Source: Branchiostoma floridae (lineage: Eukaryota > Chordata > Leptocardii > Amphioxiformes > Branchiostomatidae). Taken from it: a stretch of DNA of 64,000 bases. Positions 60,218 to 64,000 of this stretch are shown here, one piece after another. The DNA lies in assembly GCF_000003815.2 (NCBI RefSeq), contig NC_049981.1:30092773-30156772 (forward strand), in the 5' to 3' direction. Position 1 is the stretch's first letter, and every line of letters begins with the position of its first letter. The notes under the pieces were generated by a model. That model searched no databases and was not told the origin of the DNA. It worked only from the letters and a program-made list of their open reading frames with translations. The position numbers and the translations under genes are program-made.

Positions 60218-60571
60218 GGCCCAAAATTCATTTTTGAGATTAGGTGCACTGGTGCACCCAGGTTTAAAAATTGGGTGCACCAAAAAAATTTGGGTGTACC
60301 ACTTAAATTTACGTAATAATATAATAATAAAACGTAGTTACAAGCCATCAAATTCTTAAACAAGTACCATAACAGACATTTTTATCATCTTTCTAACACT
60401 CAGATGTCAAGAATATGAAGTATACTAGTATTTTGATATTTTTACATACAATGATACATAAACATAAGAAAATATTTGGGTGCAGCCTGTACACCCACAG
60501 AAAATAATTGGGTGCACAGCTCCAATTTTGGGTGCACCTGGGTGCACATGCACCCAGTATTTCGAGCCCTG
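60218..60571. mobile_element. 'gggtgcaccc' hAT-like MITE, copy 3, inverted relative to copy 1
   Basis: cagggcccaaaattcatttt ... gggtgcaccaaaaaaatttg ... acccacagaaaataattggg ... atgcacccagtatttcgagc cctg. The flanks share cacgtt. Confidence 0.82.
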
Positions 60572-60574
60572 CAC

Positions 60575-61705
60575 GTTTCAAGACACAGTCATACACAGGT
60601 CTGAGATAGTGGCGCCCCCTGTCCCTGTTCAAGGTGCTCTGTTGTTGGCGGACCTGGATGGCCTCCCTTACACCCCTCGTAAACCAGTCGGGATCAAGTA
60701 CGTTAACATTGTCCCAGGCTATCTGTTCAGTGCTGTTCTTGCATTATTGTCGTTGTCTCCTTGCTTATCATGACTTCAGCTCATTCAGCAATTGTTATTC
60801 TTGTAACCATCCCCCAACATTGAGAAACAAGAGTCTGAAGAAATACTGCATATTTGTTATGTATCCCTGTCCACAGTGCTGAAACAAAGGTAGTTGTTAA
60901 AACAGAAACCAGGGAAACTTTGAGAGAGTGTCAAAAGAAATACTGCATACATGTTATGTACCCTCGTCCATAGTTATTTTCTCCTATCCTTGGTGCTGAA
61001 TGATAAATGGCAGTTAACAACACAAACTCATTCTTTTTTTAAATGTTGAACAGCCTTCCCTGTGTTACTGCTATTTTTCCAGTACTGGAAAGTAGAACTC
61101 AAGCTCTAATAGACTTCCACACAGGCGGTACTGTTTTGTACAATATATATACATGTATATAGCTTTCCACTTGAAAGAAATATTATCACTTTTGAGCTTC
61201 AGTGCAGTTTTGCAAAGTTGTTTGTCAAAAGTTTACAATTTCTGTTTGTAATTTCAAATTCTTTTCCCCATGCTGAGTGGCACCAAAGTATTTCTGACAG
61301 ATGCAATAAACCTGCTATGCTGACATGGAAGTGAACACTCCCTCTAATGATGTTGTCCCTGACCCAATGTCAGATGGAAGCCTCAACTCTGACCTAGATT
61401 CCCTAATCCCAGTTCCTATATGATATAACAGTTATTTGGTACATTTTCCCAGACACAAATTGATTTATTGCATTTCATGTTCCCCTTGCCTTTTTGCGAT
61501 TAATGGCCAAAGCAAGTTTATTCGCTGGTTCTTGAATTGAAAAGTGATAATGTTGAAATCAAAGATTAATGTGAAAACTGAGTCAGGTTTTGCCATCGTG
61601 TGCACATTATTTTTGGGTTACAATTTTTTATGTCAATCCCACATTTTCCTGTTAGCTTCTTGCTCAGTTCTTTGGTTTTATGTCACAGACACAGGAAAAT
61701 GATCT
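60575..61705. other. Intron after exon 21, weak repeats
   Basis: Two copies of a short block (gaagaaatactgcatatttg / aaagaaatactgcatacatg with ttatgtaccc..gtccacag) at about 60836 and 60935. No exon seen. Confidence 0.45.
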
Positions 61706-61922
61706 CAAGGAATTGTCCTGCCTTCCCAGGGCAGTTATTTGCTTGTTGGACAGAAAAAATTCCCTGCTTCATCCAAAATATCAGAACTTTTGACATGTAA
61801 CTGACGAAAATGTGTTTTTGTAATTTTTTTTTGCATGATGGATTCTGCAGCAAAAAGTAGGAACGTGGGCTCCCAAATAATGAGTGGGACTGAAAAGAAA
61901 TCAATGCTAGAAACACCCCTGG
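61706..61922. mobile_element. 'cctgggacagaaattt' repeat, copy 3
   Basis: cctgccttcccagggcagtt, gcttgttggacagaaaaaat, aacgtgggctcccaaataat, gagtgggactgaaa, cacccctgg. Confidence 0.75.
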
Positions 61923-62228
61923 CCTTCGATTGATTTATGGCATTTTTTGCTCCCATTGCTCTTTGCACTTTAAAAAGGTCCTCTGCAAATTGCAACATTT
62001 CGAATGATTGTACCTTGAAGAAGGGTCTGTAATGATGTGGACCACTGCAGATGGTATTCCAAGCATCGTATGACTTTATCATCAGGTGCCCTTGTGTGAA
62101 AGTAGTCTTGGTCTTAAAGAACACTTGTTTGTTTGATCAGTTGGACCCCTGCAGTGCTGAGTGGCACAAGGAGCAGCAACTTGCCTTGCTGTATCAGTAC
62201 CAGGGTATATTTCTGCTGGTTGTGAGAT

Positions 62229-62460
62229 CACGTGGCGTAATCGGCAGCATATTGGGCTCAGGACCAAGAGGTCCCGGGTTCAAACCCAGCTGTGTCACCG
62301 ATCTTGTGCCCTTGGAAAAGGCACTTTGTATGACTTTCCCCACTTCACTCAGGTGAAAATTAGTACCTAGCTTTGGCTAAGGACGTACCTCAGATAGGAC
62401 ATTAAATGAAGACTGTGCCTAAATGATCAACATTATGATTGCAGGCACTGAAGGCAAGAA
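62229..62460 (+). mobile_element. SINE family 2, copy with a clear B box
   Basis: cacgtggcgtaatcggcagc (A box region), cccgggttcaaacccagctg (B box), cttgtgcccttggaaaaggc, tgtatgactttccccacttc, actcaggtgaaaattagtac ctagctttgg. Confidence 0.85.
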
Positions 62461-62669
62461 ATAAAGAAAGAGAAAGCCATTTCCCTTTAACATGAAGAGT
62501 ACAGACTCATCTGCTTTGATAAAAGACCAATCATTAAATGGATGACCACTGCAAATACACCACATGTGTTACAATGGGAATCATACCGTAGACATGGCTT
62601 CAATGCCATATTTTACCCCTGTACTCCATATATTATACCTTCTCAGTCAATATACTCTAGAAAGCTCAC

Positions 62670-62800
62670 TTACCCAGCAGCCATCTCCAGAGACACTGGG
62701 ATTGACACTGAGGACCTAGGAGCAGCTATGAACGACCGAGCGCTATGGAGAGATATTGTGCAACACCTTACCCTGCCCGGCAGGGACGACAGATGATGAT
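62670..62800 (+). mobile_element. LINE reverse-transcriptase C-terminal tail
   Basis: Encodes TYPAAISRDTGIDTEDLGAA then MNDRALWRDIVQ ... RDDR and a stop. The pattern D(T)G....DL...M.DR..WR..V is the C-terminal tail of several non-LTR polyproteins. It is followed by (ATG)n. Only this short piece remains. Confidence 0.55.
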
Positions 62801-63059
62801 GATGATGTATATAAAACATTGTGTACACGGATGACTTATGTCACATTTGGGATTCCCCCCTCTTGGAAACCTGGCGCAATGCCTATATATAACTGCATTA
62901 TTAAACATAACCCTTCTGTCATGGTTTTTAGTGTGTCTACTCTACAAGGCAGTATATGAAGGGACCTGCTGTCAAAACATATGCTGCAAGCTAAAGGTTG
63001 TTGTATGAAAATTTCTGTTGCAATTGATATTGTTGGAATCCATCTGCCTGTAATTGACT

Positions 63060-63260
63060 TTGTCTTCTCGGTACCAAACTTTCACGGTCTGAGAAAATTT
63101 AACTGGTTCTTGGAACTAAATGTTCACGGTTGCAGCAGGTGTGTGTAGAAAAAGACTCTTGTACCATTTGTTGTCGGTAATGATAAATTCACATAGCAGT
63201 CCTCACCGTGAAAACCGTTAACATAAAAGTACGATGAAAAAATCAGGAATTACAGTATTA
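63060..63260. mobile_element. Diverged foldback element, family B-like
   Basis: aactttcacggtctgagaaa ... aatgttcacggttgcagcag near the left and cctcaccgtgaaaaccgtta ... ggaattacagtat at the right pair loosely. Confidence 0.4.
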
Positions 63261-64000
63261 GGCAGACAGGGTGGGTAAGGCGACCCGTCTGCCTGGCCTG
63301 CACTTGACATTTCAAGATGAAATGCATTGCTGCTATTTAGCAGGCAATCATTGACCCTTGCATGCCACCAGATCAGTGTTAATTTGCTGATTTCCTAGTG
63401 AAAGAACTACCTTACTGGGCACTTTCATTTTATTTATTTTACCAGAACATACAACTCAGGTCAGACTAGACACTGACCTCAGTAGAAAAACTTAATGCCA
63501 TTGAGAGACAAGCCCCGCCACCCCCCAAAAGCTGAACAGACGGCATCTGTTATTGAGCCATTTGATCTGCCATATGGGGAGATAAGGGTGATAGCTCATA
63601 CACAAGCTGGGTAGCATCTCACAATGGATCTGCCTACCTTTATTACTCCCATACTGAGCAGCTTTAATTAGAAGTACTTCGTCAATGCCATCACTGGAAT
63701 GGAGTCATGTAATGCATTCACAGTTCAGGGCCTTTGTTTGTTCAGACCCTTGTAGTGTTTGGTAGAACATAGGGCAGCAGGTTTCCTTGCTGTCTTTTTT
63801 TACCCTTTGTTGATTAATATAAGCTCAAATCGGCCAACAAGCCACTTTTCATTGAGGTGATGAGGAAAGAGGTAAGGGTCAGAAAAAATATATATTATTA
63901 AGAAGTATAGCAGGTTACATCATTTAAAGTCCTAATAAGTCTTAACACATATTTTACACGTATAACAAAAATGGTAGTCAGAAAAAAAAAATAGTGAGTA
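63261..64000. other. Right edge of window, nothing recognised
   Basis: No exon of the cadherin gene and no shared repeat seen; presumed intron. Confidence 0.45.

Noticed and set aside
61735-62356. Frames of 101-129 codons after exon 21
   Set aside because: They run through a dispersed repeat and a SINE; no cadherin motif.

Overview
The window is a piece of a metazoan nuclear genome, most probably from an invertebrate chordate such as amphioxus (Branchiostoma). It holds one recognisable gene, on the + strand: the 5' part of a cadherin-23 (CDH23) orthologue, split into at least 21 coding exons with GT/AG junctions. The rest is intron and intergenic DNA rich in short non-autonomous transposons, tRNA-derived SINEs, decayed LINE and Penelope-like fragments and minisatellites. 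No bacterial genes, rRNA, CRISPR array or retroviral genes were seen. Four runs of N (6387-6486, 12749-12961, 25130-25229, 27840-27939) are assembly gaps.

Layout. Positions 1-22.4 kb: no convincing host gene. This part holds a long TG microsatellite (1985-2661), a 1.46-kb hAT-like element with an exact 8-bp target duplication (6579-8038), several MITEs and SINEs, a higher-order tandem repeat (14640-15341) and a LINE 3' fragment (22381-22735). From 22786 to 60063: the CDH23 gene. Exon 1 encodes a signal peptide, and exons 2-21 encode cadherin (EC) repeats equivalent to vertebrate EC1-EC7 and EC11-EC13. All exon phases are compatible and the joined reading frame is about 1,044 codons. The gene runs off the right edge: no stop codon or downstream exon was found between 60064 and 64000, which is repeat-rich intron.

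Biology. In vertebrates CDH23 pairs with protocadherin-15 to form hair-cell tip links. This predicted protein keeps the CDH23-type N-terminus (N..PFFT and EDTP.G) and many repeat-specific signatures, so orthology is to CDH23 rather than to generic FAT, Dachsous or protocadherin genes. Two departures stand out. Repeats equivalent to EC8-EC10 are absent, with no room for them in the local introns. The middle of EC2 is not found, probably because its exon lies in the gap at 27840-27939.

The most unusual sequence feature is a set of decayed tandem duplications that copy exon-edge fragments with their splice sites: the donor edge of exon 11 (three copies), the acceptor edge of exon 14, the acceptor half of exon 15 (four and a half copies at a 158-172-bp period) and the donor edge of exon 15. 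They place decoy splice sites next to the real ones. Introns also contain a roughly 350-bp transposon in inverted copies flanking exons 11-20. Species identity, orthology and repeat-family names are inferences made by eye without database searches.
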